Assembly: GCA_003242955.1 (NCBI GenBank)
Contig: QJPH01000533.1
Span: 19,749-83,748 of the forward strand
DNA: 64,000 nucleotides
Direction: 5' to 3'
Source of the DNA: Candidatus Methylumidiphilus alinenensis
GTDB lineage: Bacteria > Pseudomonadota > Gammaproteobacteria > Methylococcales > Methylococcaceae
Numbering within the stretch: the stretch's first letter is position 1; each line of letters begins with the position of its first letter. The notes beneath the pieces are model-generated. The model saw nothing but the letters and a program-made list of their open reading frames with translations, had not been told where the DNA came from and made no database searches. The translations under genes were made by a program, and so were the position numbers. This document shows, piece by piece, positions 1 to 8,335 of this stretch.

Positions 1-30
1 GCATGAACTAGGGGTGTATCATAGGCATTT

Positions 31-3000
31 ATGCAGAACTTCTTTAACAACCAACAGGGCCATCCGATAAACAAACAGCTATTCGAGAATTGGCGGCGGT
101 GGGGTTCGGAACTGGATGATACGGAATTCGCCAATGCCTTCCTTGGGCTGGGTTTAGTGGCGGGAACTTCGTGCTGGGCCAGCCAGACCAAGTCTGTTGC
201 CGATATTTTGCGAAAACGCGAATTAACGGCGTTGGAAAGAACGTGTTTCTTGATCCCCTCCGCTGAAATCGCTATGAGTCTGTTAATTTCAGACTCTCTG
301 AAAGATACCAACGATTCCCCTTGTCTACTGTGGCGGTTTCCCGACCTGCATTTGACCAGCGAACCAGCAGGTGATCTCGCTCTTTCGGCCATGCTGCCAC
401 AGGAGTGGGCGGAGTCCGTGCGCACTATTCGAGATATGCACGCTGATTGCTTAGCCACGTTTCGATTGCGCGTCATTGAATTCCCAGAAAGCGAACCGGC
501 AGGGCCTTGTCTGCAAACCTTGATGCTGACGAATCCACCCCTCGGCGGCGTGTCTATGATTTTGAACCTAAACGCTGGCCAAACCGAAAGGGCGACCGCG
601 TCAATCCCCCCGCAATTTGCCTTCGACTGGCCTTTCCGCTTGGGTGCCTTGCCGGGATCGGATGCACAGGAGACTTTTGAATATCTCCAGAAGGCTTGGC
701 CTAGCTCCGGGCTAACCCGCATAGTTCCTCTGGATAGAAGCAATGCCAATTGCGATCTGTTGTTACATAGGGGTGATGCGGCAGCCTTGCTGAAAAAACT
801 GCAAACGCAGCCTTTCCCTTGCAAGGCCAATGTCGTGGTGATTGCAAACGGCAGCGATACTGATCCATCGACAAGAAGATCCACAATGCGCCGCATCGCC
901 GCACTGACCCAGGCCAGTGGCGCACTTCTGTTGGACACCCAAGAACCCCTGGCCGTGGGCGATGCCCTGAACCAGTTTATGATTGAACTCTCCCACAACC
1001 TCAGCTTCGACCAGGCCTGGACTGAGGCGTTGCGGAAACGACGATTGCGCGCCGATAACATACGCGAGTCCATTGAAGCTGAGCTACTCCTGACGGACGA
1101 ACTCGCCAGTTTCCGGCTCAGCAAACTGGCAGAAAATCTCAAACAACGCGCCGAAAATTTACCGCCAAATGCTAAACTCGATCTTTCCTCCCTAAAGCCT
1201 CACTGGTTAAGTGTAACCCCAGCCCAATTTGAAATCAGCCACCCTGTTCGTGGCCCCGCCACGGTTGCATGGGCAGAGGCGCAAGCCTTGAATTTACAGT
1301 TGGATCAGCTTGCTTATCATCGAGAAGGCGATGGCGCATCTGAACTGGCGGCTTTTGCCAAAGCCATCAAGACTGCGCAGGAACCCTCCACTGTCCAAAT
1401 CGAACGGGCACAGCGGTATCTGCAACAGCAATCCTGGCTTCTGCGCCCGAATAATGATGGCTATGATTCTGCTGCGGGGGGGTACATCCTCGGCAGGATG
1501 GCACAGGTGCGGATACGCATTGGTCCCCCCGAGCAAGCCTGGCAGTCTTTGCCTCAGGTTTTCCCTGTTGAGGAATTGCCGCGCCAGAGCCGTTGGCGAC
1601 TTACCGTCGTGCTATCCGAGCCCAATCAAATTGGGGCCACTTTAAGCGCCAACATCACCTTGCCTAGGGACGGTGCAAGCACGACTTGTCACTTTGACTT
1701 CCTCCCCAAGCACGAAGGCGCTTTTGAAGGCTGCGTGACCGTGTTGCATCGGGGGCGTGTGCTACAAACTGCCATGCTCCGCGCCGAAGTCGTCGCCGAT
1801 GAGAACAAGGCCAATCCAGAAGCGGCCCCCAAGTTTGATGATGTCGCGGTGATTAGGCATCACCTTGGCGATCTTGACCAGCGCAGCCAATTCGACATGG
1901 CTATTGTGGAGACTCCGGCAAATTCCGCTGCCGGTTTCCAGGCACAGGCTTTCGCGGCGAGTCAAACCAAGACCCCCGCAACTCACCGAGCCGGCTTGAT
2001 GAACATCCAGGAATGTCTGGAGGTCGCCAAGCGCATCAATACAAAATTGAGTTGGGTAGCGCAATCGGTATTGGATTATCAAGACGGATTGGAGGGTGAA
2101 GCAGGTAACCGGCTCATTAGGGAATTAGCATTGGAAGGTGCCACGCTCTTTCTGATGTTATTCAGCGGCTATCTTGAGGAAACCGGCGGGGCACCCGAAC
2201 TCGCCAAGCAGGAATATCTGCAAATCGTCACCAACCAGACCGACAAGACCATCCCCTACGAAATCATCTATGAGCATGAGGTTCCCGATGACGATGCTAA
2301 AACCTGTGCGCATTGGCGTGGTTGCCTTACAGCAGGCAAGCTGGCTGACGGATGTCAAGGTGGGACAGCAAAAGCGGTTTGTCCATTAGGTTTTTGGGGG
2401 TTGAGCAAAGTCATCGAAAGGCATAAAGCCAAAGCGCGGACCGATGACGATGCGGTCGGGGTGTTTTTACAGTCGGAACCCCGCCGGGAAATGGACGAAC
2501 TGAAGTTGTCCGGCCACGCGCTGTTTGCCAGCAGCAGCCGAGTAAGCGAGGAAAAACGGAAAGAAGTGGAAAGTGGACTGAACAAATGGCTGGGCAATGC
2601 ACCCAGCATCGCCCAGGACTGGAACGATTGGGTGCAGATCGTGGCCGACACCGGGCCGCGTTTGATCATCGCGCTGCCCCATATCGAAGGCAACGGTGCA
2701 TCTGTGACGCTGGAAATCAATGACCAAACCATCCGGGCGATACAGATTAAGAAGGCCCATCTGCTGCAAAACCTACCCAGCGCCAGCCCACCGTTGGTCG
2801 CCTTATTAGGTTGCGATGTTGCGGGTACGGGCAATGATTATGGCGAACCCGTTTTGGTATTCAGAACTAAAGGCGCGGCGGTCGTAATCGGAACCATCGC
2901 CACGGTGTACACGGAAAATTCGGCCCGGGTGGCAAGTTTATTAGTCAAAGAACTGCTCTCCAAAGCCACCCAGCCCGAAAGCTTGGGTGCCGTGATTCGC

Positions 3001-3099
3001 GAGGTCAAGCGTCAGGGGTTGCTACAGAATCTAATGATGTCTCTTTGCTTGGTCGCCTATGGCGATGCCGACTGGAAACTAGTCAGGGGGCCATCATGA
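31..3099 (+). CDS. CHAT-domain caspase-like protease
   Basis: This is a 1022-residue protein whose C-terminal third looks like a CHAT (caspase HetF-associated with TPRs) peptidase. The likely dyad is His884 in ALPHIEG and Cys928 in LLGCDVAG, each at the end of a hydrophobic strand, followed by a glycine/alanine-rich strand (AAVVIGTIATV) typical of the fold. The first ~600 residues give no recognised domain and may be the sensor or regulatory part. No signal peptide is visible, so it is probably cytosolic. Its stop overlaps the ATG of the next gene (ATGA, 3096-3099), so translation is coupled to the MBL-fold protein. A GGGG stretch 12-20 nt upstream is the only ribosome-site candidate. CHAT proteases act in prokaryotic conflict and cell-death pathways; the target here is unknown. 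Family call is firm, role is inferred. Confidence 0.8.
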   Translation: MQNFFNNQQGHPINKQLFENWRRWGSELDDTEFANAFLGLGLVAGTSCWASQTKSVADILRKRELTALERTCFLIPSAEIAMSLLISDSLKDTNDSPCLLWRFPDLHLTSEPAGDLALSAMLPQEWAESVRTIRDMHADCLATFRLRVIEFPESEPAGPCLQTLMLTNPPLGGVSMILNLNAGQTERATASIPPQFAFDWPFRLGALPGSDAQETFEYLQKAWPSSGLTRIVPLDRSNANCDLLLHRGDAAALLKKLQTQPFPCKANVVVIANGSDTDPSTRRSTMRRIAALTQASGALLLDTQEPLAVGDALNQFMIELSHNLSFDQAWTEALRKRRLRADNIRESIEAELLLTDELASFRLSKLAENLKQRAENLPPNAKLDLSSLKPHWLSVTPAQFEISHPVRGPATVAWAEAQALNLQLDQLAYHREGDGASELAAFAKAIKTAQEPSTVQIERAQRYLQQQSWLLRPNNDGYDSAAGGYILGRMAQVRIRIGPPEQAWQSLPQVFPVEELPRQSRWRLTVVLSEPNQIGATLSANITLPRDGASTTCHFDFLPKHEGAFEGCVTVLHRGRVLQTAMLRAEVVADENKANPEAAPKFDDVAVIRHHLGDLDQRSQFDMAIVETPANSAAGFQAQAFAASQTKTPATHRAGLMNIQECLEVAKRINTKLSWVAQSVLDYQDGLEGEAGNRLIRELALEGATLFLMLFSGYLEETGGAPELAKQEYLQIVTNQTDKTIPYEIIYEHEVPDDDAKTCAHWRGCLTAGKLADGCQGGTAKAVCPLGFWGLSKVIERHKAKARTDDDAVGVFLQSEPRREMDELKLSGHALFASSSRVSEEKRKEVESGLNKWLGNAPSIAQDWNDWVQIVADTGPRLIIALPHIEGNGASVTLEINDQTIRAIQIKKAHLLQNLPSASPPLVALLGCDVAGTGNDYGEPVLVFRTKGAAVVIGTIATVYTENSARVASLLVKELLSKATQPESLGAVIREVKRQGLLQNLMMSLCLVAYGDADWKLVRGPS

Positions 3100-4199
3100 C
3101 AGGGCCGTTTTTTTCGATAGAAATGTTGCCCGCCAAGCACGGCGATGCCCTCTGGGTGGAGTACGGCGATGGTCAACGTACTCGCCGCATTGTCATTGAC
3201 GGTGGCCCGCTTCATGCGTTTCCCGCTTTCCAACAACGATTCCACGATTTGCCCACTGACGATCAGCGGGTGGAGTTGCTCGTCATCACCCATGTGGATA
3301 CGGACCACATCGAAGGCATCATTCGACTGCTGGCGGTGGAACGAACTCGCTGGCCCTTCTTGCCGATGGACATTTGGTTCAATGGCTACCACCATATGGC
3401 TGACGAAAACACGCTTGGTGGGCGAGAGGGGGAGTTTTTAAGCGCGTTATTGCAGCGTCGAGCCGATGAGGAGTGGAATAAAGCTTTCAACCATAAAGCT
3501 ATCGTCGTCGATAAGGACAGGCTGCCGGTTGTTCAATTGGCGGGCGGCATGAAGCTCACCTTGCTCTCCCCCGACACTGGTAAGCTGAAAAAAATGCGGC
3601 AAAACTGGGAGAAAGGCATCAAGGAATGGAAGATGGATCCAGGCGATCTGGAAGGTGCGTGGAAAAGCTTGGTGGAGGACAATAAGTTTCACCCCGGGGC
3701 AGAGTTGACTTTAGGTCCTGCGGATCTATCGGCAAAGCTGCTGGAACAACTGAAAGGCATCGACAGTTCCACAGCCAATGGCAGCAGCATCGCTTTCTTG
3801 GCCGAATACGGCGGCAAGTCTTGCTTATTCCTGGGCGACGCGCATATGAGCGTGGTGTGCGCCTCCCTGCGTAGGTTATTGCAACCGGGCAAGGGGCCTC
3901 TCCAAGTGGATGCGGTAAAGATGAGCCACCATGGCAGCCACAACAATCTTACCCGTGGTTTTTTAGAACTCATAGATGCCAAGCATTTCCTGTTCAGCAC
4001 CAATGGCGACAAATTCAAGCATCCTGACCATAGCGCAGTGGAGGCCGTCATCACGGGGGCACGCAGTCAGGCCACCCTGTGGTTCAACTATCGGTCGCCC
4101 TACACGACACCATGGGAGTCTGATTCCCTAAAGCCTGGCGCAGGTTTCTCCACCCGCTATCCAGAAGCGGGACAGGAGGGCATCAAAATCGCACTTTAA
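3096..4199 (+). CDS. Metallo-beta-lactamase-fold hydrolase (ComEC/Rec2-type MBL)
   Basis: A 367-residue protein with the MBL metal motif HxDxDH as HVDTDH (His66, Asp68, Asp70, His71), a later FLGDAH segment and MSHHGSHNN near residue 275. These are the ligand blocks of the competence-type MBL branch. I place the start at the ATG overlapping the upstream stop; a start 51 nt earlier would overlap the CHAT gene more deeply and lacks support. The fold hydrolyses phosphodiesters, nucleotides or esters depending on subfamily; the substrate cannot be read from the sequence. MBL-fold proteins of this branch are often adjacent to caspase-like proteases in bacterial conflict operons, so it may process a signal or act as an effector nuclease. 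No membrane segments or signal peptide. Confidence 0.85.
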   Translation: MTGPFFSIEMLPAKHGDALWVEYGDGQRTRRIVIDGGPLHAFPAFQQRFHDLPTDDQRVELLVITHVDTDHIEGIIRLLAVERTRWPFLPMDIWFNGYHHMADENTLGGREGEFLSALLQRRADEEWNKAFNHKAIVVDKDRLPVVQLAGGMKLTLLSPDTGKLKKMRQNWEKGIKEWKMDPGDLEGAWKSLVEDNKFHPGAELTLGPADLSAKLLEQLKGIDSSTANGSSIAFLAEYGGKSCLFLGDAHMSVVCASLRRLLQPGKGPLQVDAVKMSHHGSHNNLTRGFLELIDAKHFLFSTNGDKFKHPDHSAVEAVITGARSQATLWFNYRSPYTTPWESDSLKPGAGFSTRYPEAGQEGIKIAL

Positions 4200-4251
4200 T
4201 CTAAGGGAGCTTCAGCCTTAGACAACGACAATCCACCAAGAGGCCCAAGCG

Positions 4252-5589
4252 ATGCTACTACAATCTGAAAATCCCTATCGACCCGAATTGCCGAAGGTTT
4301 TGAAGCTGGACCGGGAAGACTTCGTGTTTCACATTGCGCCATCGAATTTGCAGGCCATGGGCCAGCCAGAAAACTGGTCGGTCATGGCCTACCTAGCCGC
4401 TGACTGCGATCTGGCCGACCAGCTTTTCGACGATCTTTTGGAAATGAAGGCGGTAGGCTCTGGGCCAGGCATGCATGTCTGCGCCCTGTTCGACGGTCCC
4501 TTGCTGACTGATGCCTGCTTCGCACGCTTGAGGGCGGATACGCCCTTGCGGGAAGACCTGATACTGCGTTGGTACGATTTGGAATCCAACAAGCGAGACA
4601 CCTTGACTTTGGCGTTACGTCTTTCTGCCGCTTGGCCGGGCCGCCATCGCTTGGTCATTTTGGGTGGCCACGGCAATGGGTGGCAAGGCTTGCTCGTAGA
4701 CCGGAACATCAGTGGGCAATACTGGCAAAATGCAACCCGCTGCCAATGGCCTAAGCCTAAGCAAGACTGTGACGCGAAGCTAAAAGCGTGCTTGCAATCG
4801 GCCCAATCCACCCTCGAAAGCTATGGTGCGATGAACCTAGCCCTACCCGATCCCTGCGACATTCTCGCATTAGATGCCTGCTACATGGGCAATATCGAGG
4901 CCATAGCTCAGCTCACTGGGCTAGCCGACATCCTGTTAGTCTCAGAAGATATAATGCCGGGCGAAGGTTACCCCTACGACCAGATACTCAAATGCTTGCG
5001 CGACAATCCAAGCATCACGCCTAAACAATTGGCCGGCCAAATCGTCGCGATCACGGCGGCATCTTATCTAGCTAAACCCGGCAGAACTCCGTCTATCACA
5101 CAGGTCGCGCTACTCGCCTCCGCACTGCCTGCCTTTGCCCAGGCCTTCGTGGAACTGGTGCAGGCATTGGTAGAGTTTTTCAAAGAAAAGAAGGTCTTAT
5201 CTGCCCTACGCTATGCCTTCAACGATGCCCCGCGCATGGGGCAAAGCGGCTATATGGACATCAAGGGGTTTGTGGAAAGACTGGCTAAACATACCCTGCC
5301 AGCCCCCATCGGCGAGCACTGTGAATCCGTGCTGGACTGCTGGGAGAAAATGGTGATCGCTAAGGCGGCTCCTAGGGGAATCAATGCGCCCAATGGCTTG
5401 TCCATCTACGCCCCGCACCCCGAACAATTCGATGTGGCTTATATTGAACAAAGCAATCAGTTCGCCCATAACCTTGGCATCTGGGCATGGTTTCTCGCTC
5501 GTTACTATTTGGAGGAACTAGGCAAAGAGTCCGAGGGACACCCTTTAATCCATGCCATTCAAGCGACGGTCGATGTACGCAAAAGTTAG
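4252..5589 (+). CDS. Clostripain-like (C11) cysteine peptidase
   Basis: A 445-residue protein of the C11 (clostripain) clan CD family. It has an N-terminal AYLAADCDL strand (common in this family as MxYxxAdNDL), the catalytic His140 in GGHGNGW and Cys210 in LDACYMGN, then a VSEDIMPGEGYPY block. C11 peptidases typically cut after Arg or Lys; specificity is not inferred here. It lies 52 nt after the MBL gene and is the third member of the same transcription unit, giving two caspase-fold proteases in one operon. The last residues read into an IS21-like remnant: the stop lies inside sequence that also encodes MYAKVRRMFF in another frame, so the native C-terminus may have been altered. No secretion signal, unlike many secreted clostripains. 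Confidence 0.85.
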   Translation: MLLQSENPYRPELPKVLKLDREDFVFHIAPSNLQAMGQPENWSVMAYLAADCDLADQLFDDLLEMKAVGSGPGMHVCALFDGPLLTDACFARLRADTPLREDLILRWYDLESNKRDTLTLALRLSAAWPGRHRLVILGGHGNGWQGLLVDRNISGQYWQNATRCQWPKPKQDCDAKLKACLQSAQSTLESYGAMNLALPDPCDILALDACYMGNIEAIAQLTGLADILLVSEDIMPGEGYPYDQILKCLRDNPSITPKQLAGQIVAITAASYLAKPGRTPSITQVALLASALPAFAQAFVELVQALVEFFKEKKVLSALRYAFNDAPRMGQSGYMDIKGFVERLAKHTLPAPIGEHCESVLDCWEKMVIAKAAPRGINAPNGLSIYAPHPEQFDVAYIEQSNQFAHNLGIWAWFLARYYLEELGKESEGHPLIHAIQATVDVRKS

Positions 5590-5690
5590 GCGGATGTTTT
5601 TCCGCGAGAAGTTGTCGATCAGTGAAATTCAGCGGCGGACCAGTCTGTCGCGCAACACGGTCAGGAAGTGGCTCAAGGCCGAAAGACTCC
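5573..5690 (+). pseudogene. IS21-family transposase (IstA) N-terminal remnant
   Basis: A reading frame from the ATG at 5573 gives MYAKVRRMFFREKLSISEIQ followed by a helix-turn-helix ending RNTVRKWLKA. This is the standard opening of IS21-family IstA transposases. Homology stops after about 38 residues (near 5690); the rest of istA, istB and both terminal repeats are absent. It overlaps the last codons of the C11 peptidase gene, so the element inserted at or deleted into that gene's 3' end. Confidence 0.7.
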
Positions 5691-6017
5691 ACCCCTATGC
5701 CATGCTCTCTTTATCAGTTCGGTACTCTCCCTCAATTTGAATTGCCGGGCTACTTTCTCAAGGGCTTCGTCCATAGTTTGGCCTTGTGCCTTGGCTTTGT
5801 CGCCTTCTGTTATAATCTGTTCAAAATCTCTGCGATGGTATGCGTTGTTGTATATTTTCGATGCATCGCGGATTTTTTCTTCGGTCGTTGACTTGTCCGG
5901 CCATGCGTATTCGGTTGGGCCTTCCTTCTTGGTTTTTGGGCTTGGTTTGGGTATGTTGGGTAGGTTTTCACAAACGGACGTAAACTCTCGCAGAATGTTG
6001 AAATAGTCAGGTTCCAT
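5673..6017 (-). CDS. Small protein of unknown function
   Basis: I start this at the ATG giving MEPDYFNILREF (114 residues); the frame stays open upstream to 6230 but that part is low-complexity and Cys/Arg-rich. The protein is hydrophilic with a Lys/Pro-rich middle and a predicted helical C-terminal half (TMDEALEKVARQFKLRES). No family recognised. Its stop codon and last ~5 residues fall inside the IS21 remnant, so the native C-terminus is probably missing. Codons 10-20 lie in one arm of a long inverted repeat whose other arm is at 6240-6271. It may be a genuine but truncated orphan gene. Confidence 0.45.
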   Translation of the reverse strand: MEPDYFNILREFTSVCENLPNIPKPSPKTKKEGPTEYAWPDKSTTEEKIRDASKIYNNAYHRRDFEQIITEGDKAKAQGQTMDEALEKVARQFKLRESTELIKRAWHRGGVFRP

Positions 6018-6271
6018 GAGGGTTTGCGCCGAATTTGAGCCACCCAGTTTAAGTCCGTTTTCCGTGGGGGCTTTCCTTGGGTCGTCAAGATTCGGCGGAA
6101 CGCTTCTGATCAGTGGTATGAGTCTATGATTGATGCGCGTCCCCTGACGGGCGCACGGGGCAAGACAAGTCGCCTTGTCTGCCTTGCCAGCCCCGGCGTT
6201 TTTCCGGGCGCTACGGCCAGTGGAGGCCAAAAGTCCTATGAGAGTTTACGTCCGTTTGTGCAAACTCACCC
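5958..6271. repeat. Pair of ~32-bp inverted repeats bounding ~310 bp
   Basis: Positions 5958-5989 and 6240-6271 are inverted copies matching at 29 of 32 positions, with a perfect 21-bp core (5969-5989 against 6240-6260; core includes ACAAACGGACGTAAACTC). Between them is a GC-rich stretch with a smaller hairpin, AGACAAG (6163-6169) pairing with CTTGTCT (6174-6180). No target-site duplication could be made out. It could be a MITE-like element or an inverted duplication of a gene fragment. Confidence 0.6.
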
Positions 6272-6298
6272 TTTCTTGGATCACATGGAGCTTTCTTG

Positions 6299-8008
6299 AT
6301 GAACTACGAATCCTTTTCACTTGCTCCCATGCTGATCGGGCTTTCCGGCGGGCTGGCGCTGTTTCTGCATGGCATGACGATGATGTCGAATGCGATGCGG
6401 GCAATGGCCGGTTCGCGGTTGAAGACCATCATGGCCGGACTGGCCGGCAATCGCTTGAGCGCGTTGCTGACCGGCATAGTGGTCACGGCAATTGTGCAAT
6501 CCTCGTCGGTGACCTCGGTGATAGCAATCGGCTTCGTATCGGCGGGGGTTCTCACGCTCGGGCAGGCCCTCGTGGTCATCATGGGTGCTGCGGTCGGCTC
6601 CACCGTCACAGCGCAGATCATCGCTTTCGACATCAGCAACCTTGCGTTTCTGCTGGTTGCGATCGGTTTCGGGCTATCGTTGTGGAAGGCCAGGCGGATA
6701 CCAAGCCTTGTCGGCACCGTGATCCTGGGCCTCGGGGTGCTGTTCATAGGTTTGTCGATGATGTCCGGTTTCATGGCCCCGCTGCGCACGTATCAGCCGT
6801 TTCTGGACCTGATGGCGTCGATGACCAACCCGCTGCTCGGCATCCTGATAGGCGCGATTTTCACGGCGATCGTGCAGTCGTCATCGGCAACCTTGGGCGT
6901 GATCATCGCGCTTGCCGCCCAGGGATTGATTCCGCTGGAAGCGGGCATTGCGCTGGTGTTTGGCGCCAACATCGGCACCACCATCACCGGACTGCTGGCA
7001 ACCATCGGGCAGCCGCGCGCGGCGTTGCACGCCGCCATCGGCCTGGTCACTTTCAAAGTGCTGATGGTGCTGATCTGGCTACCGCTGATCGGTTTGCTCG
7101 AACAGATCACACGCACCGTTTCGCCTAGCGCGGACGGATTGGCGTTGGCCGAGCAACTGGCCTACGAGGTGCCGCGCCAAGTCGCCAACGTACACCTGAT
7201 CGTGAACGTGAGCACGGTGTTGATTCTGCTGCCATTCACCAATCTGCTGGCCGCGCTGATCGTGCGCGTGATTGGTCAGGGGCCTCAGCCGCAAGGGCAC
7301 GATGCGATGGCGCCGGAATTGAACCCTGTGCTTTTTGAAATGCCTCCCCTGGCCATTGATGCCGCACGGCGAGAGGTGCTCCACCTGGGTGAGCGGGTCG
7401 GCGATTTGTTCGACGCAGCGGTTCCGGCCATCCTCGACGGCCAGCATGCTTCAATCGACCAGTTGCATGTGCGTGAGCAGCTCATTGACAGGCATCATGC
7501 CGCCATCGTGGGTTTCATCGAAAAAGTGCTGCAGCCGGAACTGGCACCCGATATCTGCCGGACGGCAGTCGATCTGGTCGAAGCGGCTGACTATCTCGAA
7601 TCCATCGGCGACTTGGTCGATAAGGAAATGATCCCGTTGTATCGGCGCCACCTCGAACGCGGCACGGAGATGAGCCCGCAGGCTCGCGAACGACTGCGTA
7701 CACTCGCTGAAGCGGTCGGCCAGGAGTTTCGCCGGGCGCTGTGTGCGGTGGCCGAGGGTGACCATGAGCTGGCCCGAACCGTACTGGAGACCAAGTCACA
7801 GGTGCGCAGCCTTGAGCGGGCCGCATTCGAATTCCCGGTCGAGCCTCAGTCTATTGACGGCCCTCAGCGTATGCTGCCAACCGCGCTGGAGCGCGAACTG
7901 ACCGAGTCCCTACGACGCGCCTACAGCCTGGTTCGCAGGTTTGTCCGCGTGGGCACGGGTCTGCTTCGTAGCGATATGGAAAAGGTTGTCGAACAGGAAG
8001 GAGGATAG
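6299..8008 (+). CDS. Na+/phosphate cotransporter family protein with C-terminal PhoU domain
   Basis: A 569-residue inner-membrane protein. The N-terminal ~330 residues hold two inverted Na/Pi-cotransporter repeats with the signature QSSS in each (IVQSSSVTSV near residue 66 and IVQSSSATLGV near residue 191) and about 8-9 hydrophobic segments. The C-terminal ~200 residues form a charged helical PhoU-like domain. This architecture is the bacterial NptA/YjbB class, moving phosphate with Na+, sometimes outward. Start chosen at the ATG preceded by GGAG at 6287-6290, in preference to the TTG three bases earlier. It has no obvious functional link with its neighbours and sits just beyond one arm of the inverted repeat at 6240-6271. 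Confidence 0.85.
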   Translation: MNYESFSLAPMLIGLSGGLALFLHGMTMMSNAMRAMAGSRLKTIMAGLAGNRLSALLTGIVVTAIVQSSSVTSVIAIGFVSAGVLTLGQALVVIMGAAVGSTVTAQIIAFDISNLAFLLVAIGFGLSLWKARRIPSLVGTVILGLGVLFIGLSMMSGFMAPLRTYQPFLDLMASMTNPLLGILIGAIFTAIVQSSSATLGVIIALAAQGLIPLEAGIALVFGANIGTTITGLLATIGQPRAALHAAIGLVTFKVLMVLIWLPLIGLLEQITRTVSPSADGLALAEQLAYEVPRQVANVHLIVNVSTVLILLPFTNLLAALIVRVIGQGPQPQGHDAMAPELNPVLFEMPPLAIDAARREVLHLGERVGDLFDAAVPAILDGQHASIDQLHVREQLIDRHHAAIVGFIEKVLQPELAPDICRTAVDLVEAADYLESIGDLVDKEMIPLYRRHLERGTEMSPQARERLRTLAEAVGQEFRRALCAVAEGDHELARTVLETKSQVRSLERAAFEFPVEPQSIDGPQRMLPTALERELTESLRRAYSLVRRFVRVGTGLLRSDMEKVVEQEGG

Positions 8009-8335
8009 TCAGGCCGGGCAAGGCTAACTCTCACAGTATGTCGGACACCATTTGTGCCTCATGCGCCCGAAAAAACGCCTGATGCAGTAATGCAAGGCAA
8101 GAAGGGGTTGTCTAGCATTAATCGTTGGATCGCTTTTATCAGTCACTAACCGATAAATCGATCCGAATGATTACCACCCACTCTGGTTTTGGCGTTCGGA
8201 ATTCGGTGTTGGAACCACGCTTGGAATTGCCAAAATCTAGCAATCGTGAGTGTCCACTTTCTTTAGCATACCTTAAGTGGGTTCCCTCATCTTTTTGACG
8301 GACACATAAGTGTGAAAGATTAAATTGGGCTTGTT
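8009..8335. other. Intergenic region without recognised gene
   Basis: Convergent gap between the phosphate transporter (+) and the aldehyde dehydrogenase (-). A 67-codon frame exists on the minus strand (8139-8342) but has no family resemblance and reads like degenerate repeat sequence. No clear terminator hairpin with a T-tract was found. Confidence 0.5.
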
